A DNA stretch of 36,104 nucleotides from a virus. A program made the translations under genes and the position numbers. Under the pieces are notes generated by a model. It was not told the origin of the DNA, did not search any database, and saw only the letters and a program-made list of their open reading frames with translations. Within the stretch, counting starts at the first letter, position 1. The number at the start of each line of letters is the position of its first letter. Shown here one piece after another: positions 1-7,229 of this stretch. The stretch spans positions 1-36,104 of the IMG/VR virus record IMGVR_UViG_3300038701_000890; one strand, written 5' to 3'.

Positions 1-126
1 TAGGCGTGTCGGCTAGTCTAGCCTCTATAAACAAACCAGTCTCATCGCTGTAGGCATCAACGACCGTCCCTAGGACGTGCTCACTATCACTCACATGAGT
101 ATCAAGTAAAGGTATGCCACCGTCTT
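1..126. repeat. Left copy of 126-bp terminal direct repeat (contig overlap)
   Basis: Positions 1-126 are identical base for base to 35977-36102; the match stops because the last two bases of the window (36103-36104) differ from 127-128. The repeat lies inside the prohead protease gene and joining the ends restores one uninterrupted reading frame. This is what an assembler leaves at the ends of a circular contig. A true short terminal repeat is less likely because it would cut an essential gene. Confidence 0.93.
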
Positions 127-274
127 TAATTTTCTTTATGGCGCCCTCAAAGGCTCCCTTAGCGAATATATCACCGTGAGCATCAGGCGGGCCGCCGTAT
201 GTAGCTGCGTAGCCGTGTAGGACACGCTCTTGTGGACGTAGATCTATGTCTACTTGTACACTTTTTGTTTCCAT
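1..274 (-). CDS. Prohead (HK97-type) maturation protease, N-terminal part (cut by window start)
   Basis: Reading leftwards from an ATG at 274-272 the frame begins METKSVQVDIDL and continues through GYAATYGGPPDAHGDIFAKG and LLDTHVSDSEHVLG, the N-terminal signature of HK97-family (U35-type) prohead serine proteases. These cleave scaffold or delta domains off the capsid protein during head maturation. The His of LLDTHV is in the place expected for the catalytic His. A GAGAGGA ribosome-binding site lies about ten bases upstream. The frame runs off position 1 and continues at 35976, so this piece and 35591-36104 are one gene of 219 codons. It follows the HAD gene after a 132-base gap and precedes the capsid gene. 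Confidence 0.9.
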   Translation of the reverse strand, partial: METKSVQVDIDLRPQERVLHGYAATYGGPPDAHGDIFAKGAFEGAIKKIKDGGIPLLDTHVSDSEHVLGTVVDAYSDETGLFIEARLADTP

Positions 275-374
275 TATTGTAAATCCTCTCTTAACCAAGA
301 TACTGTTAACATTACATTTATTTTGACTTATAAACACATAAAACAAACAATAGAGCTCTTAAACAAAAATTATC

Positions 375-404
375 TTGACAAGCTTATTCGAAATGTGTTA
401 TAAT
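375..404 (+). promoter_or_regulatory. Consensus sigma70-type promoter, pointing right (antisense to HAD and portal)
   Basis: TTGACA at 375-380, an 18-base spacer and TATAAT at 399-404 give perfect -35 and -10 hexamers on the + strand. Transcription would start near 411 and run antisense to the HAD gene and portal gene. An ATCTTCGAT sequence at 437-445 and a GTATCTTCGATAC at 552-564, both downstream, resemble the repeated element of the 12.7-13.0 kb hub. No convincing + strand gene follows until 3047. Confidence 0.6.
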
Positions 405-406
405 TA

Positions 407-1015
407 CTAGTATAAGAAGGAAGGAAGGGAAGGCCCATCTTCGATGATATATTCCGTAGGAATAAACAAAGGAAAACAACAAAGAGCAAGATCTTCATAC
501 ATTTTAGTAGCATATATTCCTGCTTCCTTAAGAGCCATTATTCCTTTATCCGTATCTTCGATACCTATTATATTAGTTAATTCTCCATACTTATTACTTA
601 TTATTTGTTTAGCTTTATTATAACCATCTGGCGATGGCTTAGCTTCTTCATAATCTTCTCTAGTAAGAATAACAGAGGCATCCCCAAGTATAGGGATATC
701 TTCTAATATTCTGTTTACTTCTACTCTAGGAGAATTAGTAACAATGGCCGTAGGTATATTATTATCTAAACAATAATGAAAAACATAAAAAGGATACTCA
801 AATATACATAGGTCCGTTACATCTAGTAGGTCCATATATATTTTATGTTTCTTTTGTTTGTTTTCTTCTGAAATAAAGAAGAATGGATTGTTTATCTGAG
901 TAATATACTCATCATAAGAAATATCAAAGCCAGTAGCTAAAACATAAGCCTCATGATGAAGTTCCTGGTTATCTAGAAGTGTGCCGTCTAAATCAAAGAA
1001 TACAGCATCTATCAT
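407..1015 (-). CDS. HAD-superfamily phosphatase (subfamily IA-like), candidate Kdo-8-phosphate phosphatase
   Basis: A 202-residue protein with the four HAD motifs in order: FFDLDGTLLD near the N-terminus (nucleophile and acid/base Asp), IVTNSPR, a Lys in EAKPSPDGY, and GIEDTDKGI as the Mg-binding motif. A C1-type helical cap lies between motifs I and II, so it resembles beta-phosphoglucomutase-like IA enzymes rather than the capless E. coli KdsC. I chose the ATG at 1015 because it overlaps the portal stop as ATGA; an upstream start at 1042 is possible. The gene is strikingly AT-rich: by hand the lines at 541-600 and 841-900 are 27% and 25% G+C, against 45% at 1141-1200 in portal. That suggests recent acquisition. 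A role in the Kdo pathway is inference from the kdsA and kdsB genes elsewhere; other sugar phosphates or nucleotides are possible substrates. Confidence 0.82.
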   Translation of the reverse strand: MIDAVFFDLDGTLLDNQELHHEAYVLATGFDISYDEYITQINNPFFFISEENKQKKHKIYMDLLDVTDLCIFEYPFYVFHYCLDNNIPTAIVTNSPRVEVNRILEDIPILGDASVILTREDYEEAKPSPDGYNKAKQIISNKYGELTNIIGIEDTDKGIMALKEAGIYATKMYEDLALCCFPLFIPTEYIIEDGPSLPSFLY

Positions 1016-2994
1016 AGTACAGTCCTTGGTGCTATTGTACATCTACAGCCTGGATGACAGGGTGGGTAAGATATCTCACCGTAGTCTACGTTTAGAGGCC
1101 GTGTAGTGCCCTCTGGCTGGTAGTTATCATTCTTACTTACAAAGTTATCCTCAACTGATATAACCTTACCATCGAGCCCCTGACAGTACGGACATGCATC
1201 CGAAGAAGCTACCCACTCAATCCCTTGTACACCCTCTGCTTTATATACGGCCTTAGAGCCCGCATTAGCTGCACGGATTGTTTCTGTTTGAGCTATAAGC
1301 CTAGCGCGGTTAGTTGCTACCGTTCCTACAAAAGCATCCTTTAATTCAGTGACTAAACGTGACCTATCCCATCCCTCATCAAATGACCGCTCTAGGGCCT
1401 TAGATACGGCCTGTACGCTCGTCTTTGAGAAAGAGGCTGCAAACTTATACTGCTCCTCTCTAATGAAGGCCAGCGTAGCTGCATTGGTTATGTCGAACTT
1501 AGTCCCAATCGTAAGAGCTGCCTGCTCACCTGCCATCTCTAAAAGACCTGACATAATGGGCGCTATAGATGCTGCCGCTGCTGCCGTCCACTCACGCTCT
1601 AGTCTCTCGAACTGTGACTGTATGGCCGCTATCTGCTCGCTGCTGAGTTCCTTTGTTTCTGTTTCTAATATCTTGTTTAAGGCCTTGCCTTGTTGTTTTA
1701 ATTCTTTCTTAGTCCAATGCTCAAATCTGTCGTAATATACATCAGCTGAACGGACCGTCCCTAGTGTTTGTTTTAGTAGATCTAAATCTCTACTCTTCTT
1801 CTTTAAGTCTATATCTACGACGGTTGAGACGTCTTCATCAGATTCTGCTTCTAAGGCATCGTCCGCGGCTTCAAGCCCTACTTCTGCCCTCGCCTCGTCT
1901 ATGGTCAATAAACCCGACTGGAAGCCAGCTATGGCGTTCTCAAAGCGTGTCTGCCTTCTGTTGATGAAGGCCGGTACATTGGATAGATCAAAAACAAAAG
2001 AACCACCCATTGGATTTAAGTCCTTGTCTCCCTCAATCTTAGAAAGGAAGCGGCGGTGTAGGGCGCTAATCGTCTCATCCCAGAAGGATAGGCGGGCCTC
2101 GTTGTAGTTGGAGTATGTAGCATGCTCTAGACCTGACTTAGCTCCCACTAGAATAGGGGGCACGCCTAGAGTCATGAGGATCCTTGTTTCACTGATACCG
2201 CGTAGGTCAATGAAGGCTAGTGACTGCATATCCATTGATAGTTGTTGGAACTCCGTAGAGCCCTCTAGCACGGCTATCTCGCCTCTGCTGTTGCCACCGT
2301 AGGTTTGCTTCCACTGCTCACGTATACGCTTTCTAGCCTCTGCTGATAGAGGCTCAGGGATACTCAGAATACCTGCAGGCACTCCGCCGTTCTGTAGCAT
2401 AGCTTTTGAGTAGTCAGTTGCGTCGTTGTCTGTAGCTATCTGCCGTAAACAAGCACGTAGTGGTGACTGGCCGTAGTAATCGTTGGTAGGATTAGGGAAC
2501 TTAAAATGTATAAGGTCCTCTCTAGCAATCCTATGTGTTTGACCGTCTAGATCATAAATATAATGAGAAACATAATGTTCTTGACTAGGCACTATCCTTA
2601 TACGATCAGGCCTCAGGGGCCATATCTCTAGGACCCTACCGCGGCCGTTCTTTAGTTTCATCCAATAACAGTTACCTGATAGATAAAGATGATTGACCGT
2701 CGTCTCTAGTAGCTCATACCCAGATAGATGGGCATTAGGGCGCTCTAGTAGGCGGACCGTGTCTGTGTCGTCTATTGTGTTACCGTCGTCGTCTACGGCC
2801 ATCAGTGGTGGCTCAGCAAACGATGTAGCTATCTCTTGGATACCAGCATACACGACCTCATTACGGCCGTATGCGTATGCGCCATTCGTTAGAAAGCTAT
2901 CTACTGGGTATTGAGGCTGTCCTGACTTATAAGCGGATACACCAGTCTCAAAACCCTTGGTGAATAATGTTTTTAGTTTAGAAAATATTCCCAT
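1012..2994 (-). CDS. Portal protein fused to a MuF-type head morphogenesis domain
   Basis: The 660-residue product starts like HK97-family portals (GRNEVVYAGIQEIATSFAEP, later PNPTNDYYGQSPLRACLRQI and LRGISETRILMTLGVPPILV) and would form the dodecameric DNA gate at the head vertex. HK97-like portals are usually about 400 residues. The extra 250 residues end in a MuF-type domain: ARLIAQTETIRAANAG, then DACPYCQGLDG and CHPGCRC with paired Cys, as in phage Mu gpF and SPP1 gp7 homologues that enter the head with or on the portal. An Ala-rich coiled-coil-like linker joins them. It lies after TerL with an opposite-strand cassette between, and its stop overlaps the HAD start. Start at ATG 2994; the upstream SD (CAGGG) is weak. 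Confidence 0.92.
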   Translation of the reverse strand: MGIFSKLKTLFTKGFETGVSAYKSGQPQYPVDSFLTNGAYAYGRNEVVYAGIQEIATSFAEPPLMAVDDDGNTIDDTDTVRLLERPNAHLSGYELLETTVNHLYLSGNCYWMKLKNGRGRVLEIWPLRPDRIRIVPSQEHYVSHYIYDLDGQTHRIAREDLIHFKFPNPTNDYYGQSPLRACLRQIATDNDATDYSKAMLQNGGVPAGILSIPEPLSAEARKRIREQWKQTYGGNSRGEIAVLEGSTEFQQLSMDMQSLAFIDLRGISETRILMTLGVPPILVGAKSGLEHATYSNYNEARLSFWDETISALHRRFLSKIEGDKDLNPMGGSFVFDLSNVPAFINRRQTRFENAIAGFQSGLLTIDEARAEVGLEAADDALEAESDEDVSTVVDIDLKKKSRDLDLLKQTLGTVRSADVYYDRFEHWTKKELKQQGKALNKILETETKELSSEQIAAIQSQFERLEREWTAAAAASIAPIMSGLLEMAGEQAALTIGTKFDITNAATLAFIREEQYKFAASFSKTSVQAVSKALERSFDEGWDRSRLVTELKDAFVGTVATNRARLIAQTETIRAANAGSKAVYKAEGVQGIEWVASSDACPYCQGLDGKVISVEDNFVSKNDNYQPEGTTRPLNVDYGEISYPPCHPGCRCTIAPRTVL

Positions 2995-3046
2995 AAAAAA
3001 CCCTGGTGTGTTAGTATATAAGAAAGGCCCCTATAGGAGGTACCCA

Positions 3047-3376
3047 ATGTTTAAAAATATGTTAATAGACGCTATGACTCTAAGTAACTATTTCAGAGAT
3101 GAAAGACTTGATGGCCCTACAGAGATGCTACTTGATCTGTTCTTAGCAGAGGACCAAGCTGGCAAGGGCGATATCGAGAAGATCGAAGAGTTATATGACT
3201 TATTGTTTATTCTTCTTGACGATGTAAGAGATAAACGATATAATCTAGATTTTAGTAAGGCTATTAAAGGTAAGACGGCCATACCTGAAAAAGTATTTCA
3301 GGCCCTTGTTCGACTGTCCTTTAACTGTTCACGTATCCTTGCTGTTTATAATACTCCAGGAGAGAGCCATGTATAG
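3047..3376 (+). CDS. Hypothetical protein of opposite-strand cassette, gene 1 (109 aa)
   Basis: ATG at 3047 is preceded by a strong AGGAGG (3035-3040), so translation on the + strand is likely even though the surrounding late operon runs the other way. The protein (MFKNMLIDAMTLSNYFRDER...) is acidic, largely helical by composition, soluble, with no membrane segment, and resembles nothing I recognise. It overlaps the next + gene by eight bases, so the two form a mini-operon. The line 3181-3240 is 30% G+C by hand count, lower than terminase or portal. Its place between terminase and portal, backwards, is typical of a moron (an added gene with its own promoter). Function unknown. Confidence 0.7.
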   Translation: MFKNMLIDAMTLSNYFRDERLDGPTEMLLDLFLAEDQAGKGDIEKIEELYDLLFILLDDVRDKRYNLDFSKAIKGKTAIPEKVFQALVRLSFNCSRILAVYNTPGESHV

Positions 3377-3659
3377 TCAATTAGTAGAAAACTGTATAGT
3401 TGCAGGTTATTATTTAAATGATGAGGAGCTTATCCGTTTGGGAAGCACCCTATCACGTAATCCAGATAAAGAAGATATACAAGATCTATTCTTCTTAGCA
3501 ATGAAACATTCAAATGACATATACGGTTCATGGGAGTCTATTATCATGGACCGTAATGCCTCTATACAAAACGGTACACCGCCTGATATTGCTCTGGCCG
3601 TCGGTACCGTCCTTATTATTAGTGAAGCCTACTTGAAAAAGGCCTTTACAGAAAACTGA
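3369..3659 (+). CDS. Hypothetical protein of opposite-strand cassette, gene 2 (96 aa)
   Basis: The start ATG at 3369 follows CCAGGAGAGAGCC, a good ribosome-binding site inside the end of the previous gene, indicating translational coupling. The 96-residue protein (MYSQLVENCIVAGYYLNDEE...) is acidic and helical with no transmembrane segment. Both cassette proteins are of similar size and helical type, but I cannot show that they are related. The last 14 bases overlap the 3' end of the large terminase gene on the other strand. I see no terminator hairpin after it, so transcripts would run antisense into terminase. Function unknown. Confidence 0.68.
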   Translation: MYSQLVENCIVAGYYLNDEELIRLGSTLSRNPDKEDIQDLFFLAMKHSNDIYGSWESIIMDRNASIQNGTPPDIALAVGTVLIISEAYLKKAFTEN

Positions 3660-4968
3660 TGCCACTGCCCGTACTTCCTGATAATTCAGTCAAAGCCCAA
3701 ACCAAAGCGTCTAGGCGGTCAGGGCTGCCGTCATATGAGTCAGGTGAAAACGAACACATCTGATCTTCTAATTTAGTAAATATACCTACATGAGAAACCT
3801 TAGCCTGCTCATATAAGGCGCTTATGGGCTCAGCCCGTACTCTTTTACCTCTAGTGGCCCTCACTCCTTTGAAGGGCACTCCTTTCCTTACAGTCCGTAG
3901 AGTATGCTCTACCATATCTCCACCTTGGTTGACCTCGGCCACTATCCTGTCTGCTTTCCATTCATCATATAACTTAACTGCCACCCTAGCCCACTCATCG
4001 GGCGTGTAGCGGCCTGATAGGTCGTCTAGTATGTAATAGTGCCCTGCCTCGTCTGCAGCTGCCACTATAATTCCTGTTTCATCCGCAGCCTCTCCACTTG
4101 TGACCGCTGGGTCAATGCCTACAACTATTCGGCTGTAGTCAATGGATGCTTCTGCTTTTATTCTTTGGCCGTCAATCATCGAGGGCTGCCACAGAGCGTC
4201 TGGGTTGTCCTCTAGTAATTCACCGTATAGTTCCTGCCTACCTAGCCTTGTGCCTTCATAGCGCGCCTCTACGGCCGTCAAGAAGCTTTCTGCTAGGTTA
4301 TCCTTGTTGTCGTAAGTAGAGCCCCGTGTGATCGTCGTACGTGGGTCCTGTATAAGTGCACTCATCAGCTTTCTAGGCTTTGGTGTAGTAGTTATGATTA
4401 CCTGTGGTTTAGGCCCTAAACGAAGACCAAAACAAAGCATATCCCATGTGTCTTGATCGTATTCCCAAGAGGAGAGCTCATCACACCAAGCAAAGGTATG
4501 CTGCGGTCCCCTGAGGCGGTCTGGCTTCTCAGCGCTGTAGGCTGTGATGACTGCCCCATTCTCAAAGCTTATGCGGCGCTTGGAGGGCTCGTACGTGCAC
4601 TCTATGCGTCTGCGGTGTGCACATGCCATTATGCCGCTCTCACCCTCTATCATAACGTCTCTGGCGTCTGCAGAGGTGGGAGCCACTAGAGCTATGCGTG
4701 CTTCTTTCTTTAATTCCATTACATGATCGAGCGTCGTCTCCGCCCCTACGCGGGTCTTACCGAAACCCCTACCGGCCAGTATAAGCCAGTAGACGTCCCA
4801 GTCTTCGGGAGCCAGTTGGTTAGGCCGTGCAAGGAATTCCCATGAGGCGGCCAGCACTCTGCGCTCTTTCTTGTTTAGCAGAAGATACAGATCCCTCTGA
4901 GTACATAAAGGTACGGAATCCCATATCTTTCTAAACTTTCTAAGTGATCGTGTATCATAATCTGGCAT
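3646..4968 (-). CDS. Terminase large subunit (packaging ATPase-nuclease)
   Basis: The 440-residue protein has the two-domain layout of large terminases. The ATPase shows a Walker A-like LAGRGFGKTRVGAE (residues about 67-80), Walker B FAWCDELSSW and a TTTPKP coupling motif. The C-terminal RNase H-like nuclease shows VVGIDPAVTSGEAADETG with its first metal-binding Asp and a final DRLDALVWALTEL. It drives DNA into the prohead through the portal and cuts the concatemer. The sequence style is the terminase_6/GTA-like group. It begins two bases after KdsB ends. The TerS-like gene lies over 5 kb upstream in the same leftward operon, with fibre and glycosylation genes between. Confidence 0.95.
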   Translation of the reverse strand: MPDYDTRSLRKFRKIWDSVPLCTQRDLYLLLNKKERRVLAASWEFLARPNQLAPEDWDVYWLILAGRGFGKTRVGAETTLDHVMELKKEARIALVAPTSADARDVMIEGESGIMACAHRRRIECTYEPSKRRISFENGAVITAYSAEKPDRLRGPQHTFAWCDELSSWEYDQDTWDMLCFGLRLGPKPQVIITTTPKPRKLMSALIQDPRTTITRGSTYDNKDNLAESFLTAVEARYEGTRLGRQELYGELLEDNPDALWQPSMIDGQRIKAEASIDYSRIVVGIDPAVTSGEAADETGIIVAAADEAGHYYILDDLSGRYTPDEWARVAVKLYDEWKADRIVAEVNQGGDMVEHTLRTVRKGVPFKGVRATRGKRVRAEPISALYEQAKVSHVGIFTKLEDQMCSFSPDSYDGSPDRLDALVWALTELSGSTGSGISFL

Positions 4969-4970
4969 AT

Positions 4971-5708
4971 TTATCCTAATAAATCTATAGAGGCCCTGTC
5001 GAAGTCAGCCTCGGTGTTTATAGCTATTGGGTTGTGGTCCGTAAACAATACAACCGCAGCCTTGTAGGGCCCGTCTATGACGCCCATGTATTCATTGTTT
5101 CTAAGTGCACAGCGTGGGTCCTCTTGCTCTGCACAGTACTTAGTAAGTGCTTCGCGGTCCCATACGGCCACCCCTAGATGCTCGTATATAACTTCCTTCG
5201 TAGGCTCGTCCGTCTGTAAACGAATAAGGTCCCGCAGGAAGCCGTCCTCTCCAAAAATAGCCTGGACGGTCGAGTTAGGTGACGGCCTGAATCCAGGCTC
5301 CCGCTGTATTACAGCCAATACGAGGTCCAACTCAGCGGCCTGTATAAATAGATTAACCATATCATCAATAAGAAGAGGTGGTATATTGACTTCATCGGAC
5401 TGTACATTCACGATTATGTTGTATTGATTTAACTCTATATTGTTTTCAACCGTGTGATTGACTCTGATCGTACCATTGCGTATCTTAGATGGTGTGCGGT
5501 ATACTGCTGGACAAAACGAAGAAGCTACGTCATGCATCTGCCTCGTGTCGTCTGCCGCTATGACGACCTCATCGAGCGTCTTGGCCTTCTTTGCGCGGTC
5601 GTATGTGTGCTGCAGTACAGGCTTACCTTTAATCTTTCTGGCTAGCTTTCCTGGTGCTCTTTCACTTGCCATTCTTGCGGGCAGTACCCCTAGAACTTTC
5701 TTTATCAT
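4971..5708 (-). CDS. kdsB: CMP-Kdo synthetase (3-deoxy-manno-octulosonate cytidylyltransferase)
   Basis: This 245-residue protein (E. coli KdsB is 248) would couple CTP and Kdo to CMP-Kdo. Family motifs visible are VLPARMASERAPGK near residues 9-21 (nucleotide-binding PAR-S-R-PGK), IKGKPVLQHTYDRA at 26-39, VVIAADD at 48-54 and NVQSDEVNIPP at 101-111, where the usual NVQGDEP has Gly to Ser and Pro to Val changes but keeps the metal-binding Asp105. The C-terminal NTEADFDRA matches the end of the family. Its start (MIKKVLG, with AGGAAG upstream) lies inside the end of the Maf gene, overlapping 47 bases, so the two are translationally linked. Base composition matches its neighbours, unlike the HAD gene. 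Related acylneuraminate cytidylyltransferases are the main alternative; motifs favour KdsB. Confidence 0.88.
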   Translation of the reverse strand: MIKKVLGVLPARMASERAPGKLARKIKGKPVLQHTYDRAKKAKTLDEVVIAADDTRQMHDVASSFCPAVYRTPSKIRNGTIRVNHTVENNIELNQYNIIVNVQSDEVNIPPLLIDDMVNLFIQAAELDLVLAVIQREPGFRPSPNSTVQAIFGEDGFLRDLIRLQTDEPTKEVIYEHLGVAVWDREALTKYCAEQEDPRCALRNNEYMGVIDGPYKAAVVLFTDHNPIAINTEADFDRASIDLLG

Positions 5709-7077
5709 ACTGACTTCCTGTTTTTACCTTGTTTTTGCCTATATCATTAAGTGGACAGCCGTGCAGTCCTACTTTTGAGTCTCCTGGGAAATGCTCTCCC
5801 TTGAGGGCCTGCTGTATTGTTTCTATTGAGGTCCGTATAACTTCTCTAATTAAAGAATAATTATAAGTGCCCGTACGCCAGTATTGATATTCCTGTATAT
5901 CATCATATTGTTTAACTAGATATACATATGCTGGGTTCGTGTCGAGGTCAGGGGCCGTGAGATCCTCTGCTGCCCTCTCTAGGTGTGTAATGAACTCACA
6001 GAGCTTAGCTTTGACGTTACGGACGTAAGGCTTCAGGATGTCTGGGTTGCCGTGGTGAGGCTTCTTAAACAAAACAGAAAGATCAACATGCTTCGTATTA
6101 GGTATATTAAGCCCCTCACTTGCGTTGTATGCGCGGTAGCCGTGCTCTTTGATCTTACCTCCCAGGTACTCGCCCTCTAGGATCCAGTTACCTTTTGTTT
6201 TCTTGTCCCCGTACTCTTCATAATGAAAAGCACTGGCCGTCATGTCCAGATCTCCTGCGTAGGTCTCCCCTTTGTCACCAAAACAAAGATCAACGCCAAT
6301 TAAGTATATGTCCGTGGCTCCCATGTATTTAAACAGGTTGATTGCCCAGGTGCTTACGCCTACGGGGCCCTCGTCTACGGTCACTATGTCGTTCCCTTCT
6401 ATGAATTGCCCTATCTTCATACAGTTGAGGCCCTGTGCAGCTATTAGAGGTCCCGTCCACATGTCATAGCAAGTAGGGTTAAGACTATTAGAAGCCAGTA
6501 GAGGTACGTCATTGTAATCGATATCCTTAAATCGTTCTATCTCTTGGTCGAATGGGTCTACGGCTAAACAAAGATCAGGCCGTATGCCGTTGTTGTGTAG
6601 GACCGTGATCCCTGTGCCACCAGTTACGATGAAGGCATGGCCACCCTCGCTTATGGTGCGTATTTTCTCTATATCTCTCTGGGTAGAGGGCCCTGCTCCT
6701 ACGAATAGAACGGGAGTGCCCTTCAGAGCTCCAGAAAGGGCCCTAAAATCGTATAACTCACGGTCACTGCACATGTTATACCAGTAGGTGTGTAGCGCGC
6801 TGTGTAGGGGCTGTAAGAAGCCTGATCCACGGCGGTTGAGTTTAAGGGTCGTACTAATATGATTAAACAAAGCCTCTCGCTGACTCTCAGTTCCAACGCA
6901 GTCGTGTATTCTTATCTCTAGTTTGCCAGGTGCCCCTATGAAAGGGAAGGTGGCGTAGGTTAGCTCGTCGTAGGTAAGTTCCTCTAGTCTAAAGGTGTTG
7001 GTTACTATTCTATAGTGTTCAGGCTTCGGGTCTGCAAACACGTGCATCTGCCAAGGCATTCTGTTTAATTTACTCAT
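5662..7077 (-). CDS. Maf-family (DUF115, MptE-like) glycosyltransferase
   Basis: The 471-residue protein carries the motility-associated-factor core: PVLFVGAGPS (residues 122-131), a GIRPDLCLAVDP segment (164-175) and GPVGVSTWAINLFKYMGATD followed by IYLIGVDLCFGD (237-268), matching the Gly-rich and G.DLA-type motifs of Maf proteins. Maf enzymes have a sialyltransferase-like fold and move CMP-activated nonulosonic acids (pseudaminic, legionaminic, and reportedly Kdo or Neu5Ac) onto Ser/Thr of flagellin. The DUF115 domain is also often labelled 6-hydroxymethylpterin pyrophosphokinase MptE-like, a less fitting role here. It starts by a TAATG overlap with the 50-residue upstream gene and its end overlaps kdsB, so donor-sugar activation and transfer are co-translated. 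The target is unknown; neighbouring Ser/Thr-rich fibre proteins are candidates. Confidence 0.8.
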   Translation of the reverse strand: MSKLNRMPWQMHVFADPKPEHYRIVTNTFRLEELTYDELTYATFPFIGAPGKLEIRIHDCVGTESQREALFNHISTTLKLNRRGSGFLQPLHSALHTYWYNMCSDRELYDFRALSGALKGTPVLFVGAGPSTQRDIEKIRTISEGGHAFIVTGGTGITVLHNNGIRPDLCLAVDPFDQEIERFKDIDYNDVPLLASNSLNPTCYDMWTGPLIAAQGLNCMKIGQFIEGNDIVTVDEGPVGVSTWAINLFKYMGATDIYLIGVDLCFGDKGETYAGDLDMTASAFHYEEYGDKKTKGNWILEGEYLGGKIKEHGYRAYNASEGLNIPNTKHVDLSVLFKKPHHGNPDILKPYVRNVKAKLCEFITHLERAAEDLTAPDLDTNPAYVYLVKQYDDIQEYQYWRTGTYNYSLIREVIRTSIETIQQALKGEHFPGDSKVGLHGCPLNDIGKNKVKTGSQYDKESSRGTARKNGK

Positions 7078-7229
7078 TACTCTCCCTTAAATAGATTCTC
7101 GAACTTAGTTTGGTACTCTTTGCATACTTCATCAATCTTCTCTATCATCTCCTTCCTCATCAGAAGGCACTCTTGTTCGAAGTTGACGGCCTTTCTTGGC
7201 CTGTGTTGTTTCTTCTTAAAGGGCCACAT
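7077..7229 (-). CDS. Small basic hypothetical protein (50 aa)
   Basis: A short frame from ATG 7229 encodes MWPFKKKQHRPRKAVNFEQE and then a charged helical stretch ending NLFKGE. The start overlaps the end of the 83-residue gene by 14 bases, a GGGAAAGAG purine stretch lies just upstream, and its stop overlaps the Maf ATG as TAATG. It exactly fills a gap that would otherwise be empty in a tightly packed operon. The Lys/Arg-rich N-terminus followed by an acidic/basic helix suggests nucleic-acid or membrane-surface contact or a small assembly factor. I do not recognise a family. Confidence 0.6.
   Translation of the reverse strand: MWPFKKKQHRPRKAVNFEQECLLMRKEMIEKIDEVCKEYQTKFENLFKGE

Noticed and set aside
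444-623. 59-codon + strand frame behind the promoter at 375 (MIYSVGINKGKQQRAR...)
   Set aside because: Lies wholly antisense to the well-conserved HAD gene, and its hydrophobic C-terminus is what AT-rich antisense frames give; a purine-rich site is 11 bases away, so I keep only the promoter.
4971-5708. KdsB acting on sialic acid (NeuA-like)
   Set aside because: The protein has the PAR-AS-R-PGK, NVQxDE and TEADFDRA pattern and length of KdsB, and a KdsA partner is present while no NeuB-type synthase is seen.
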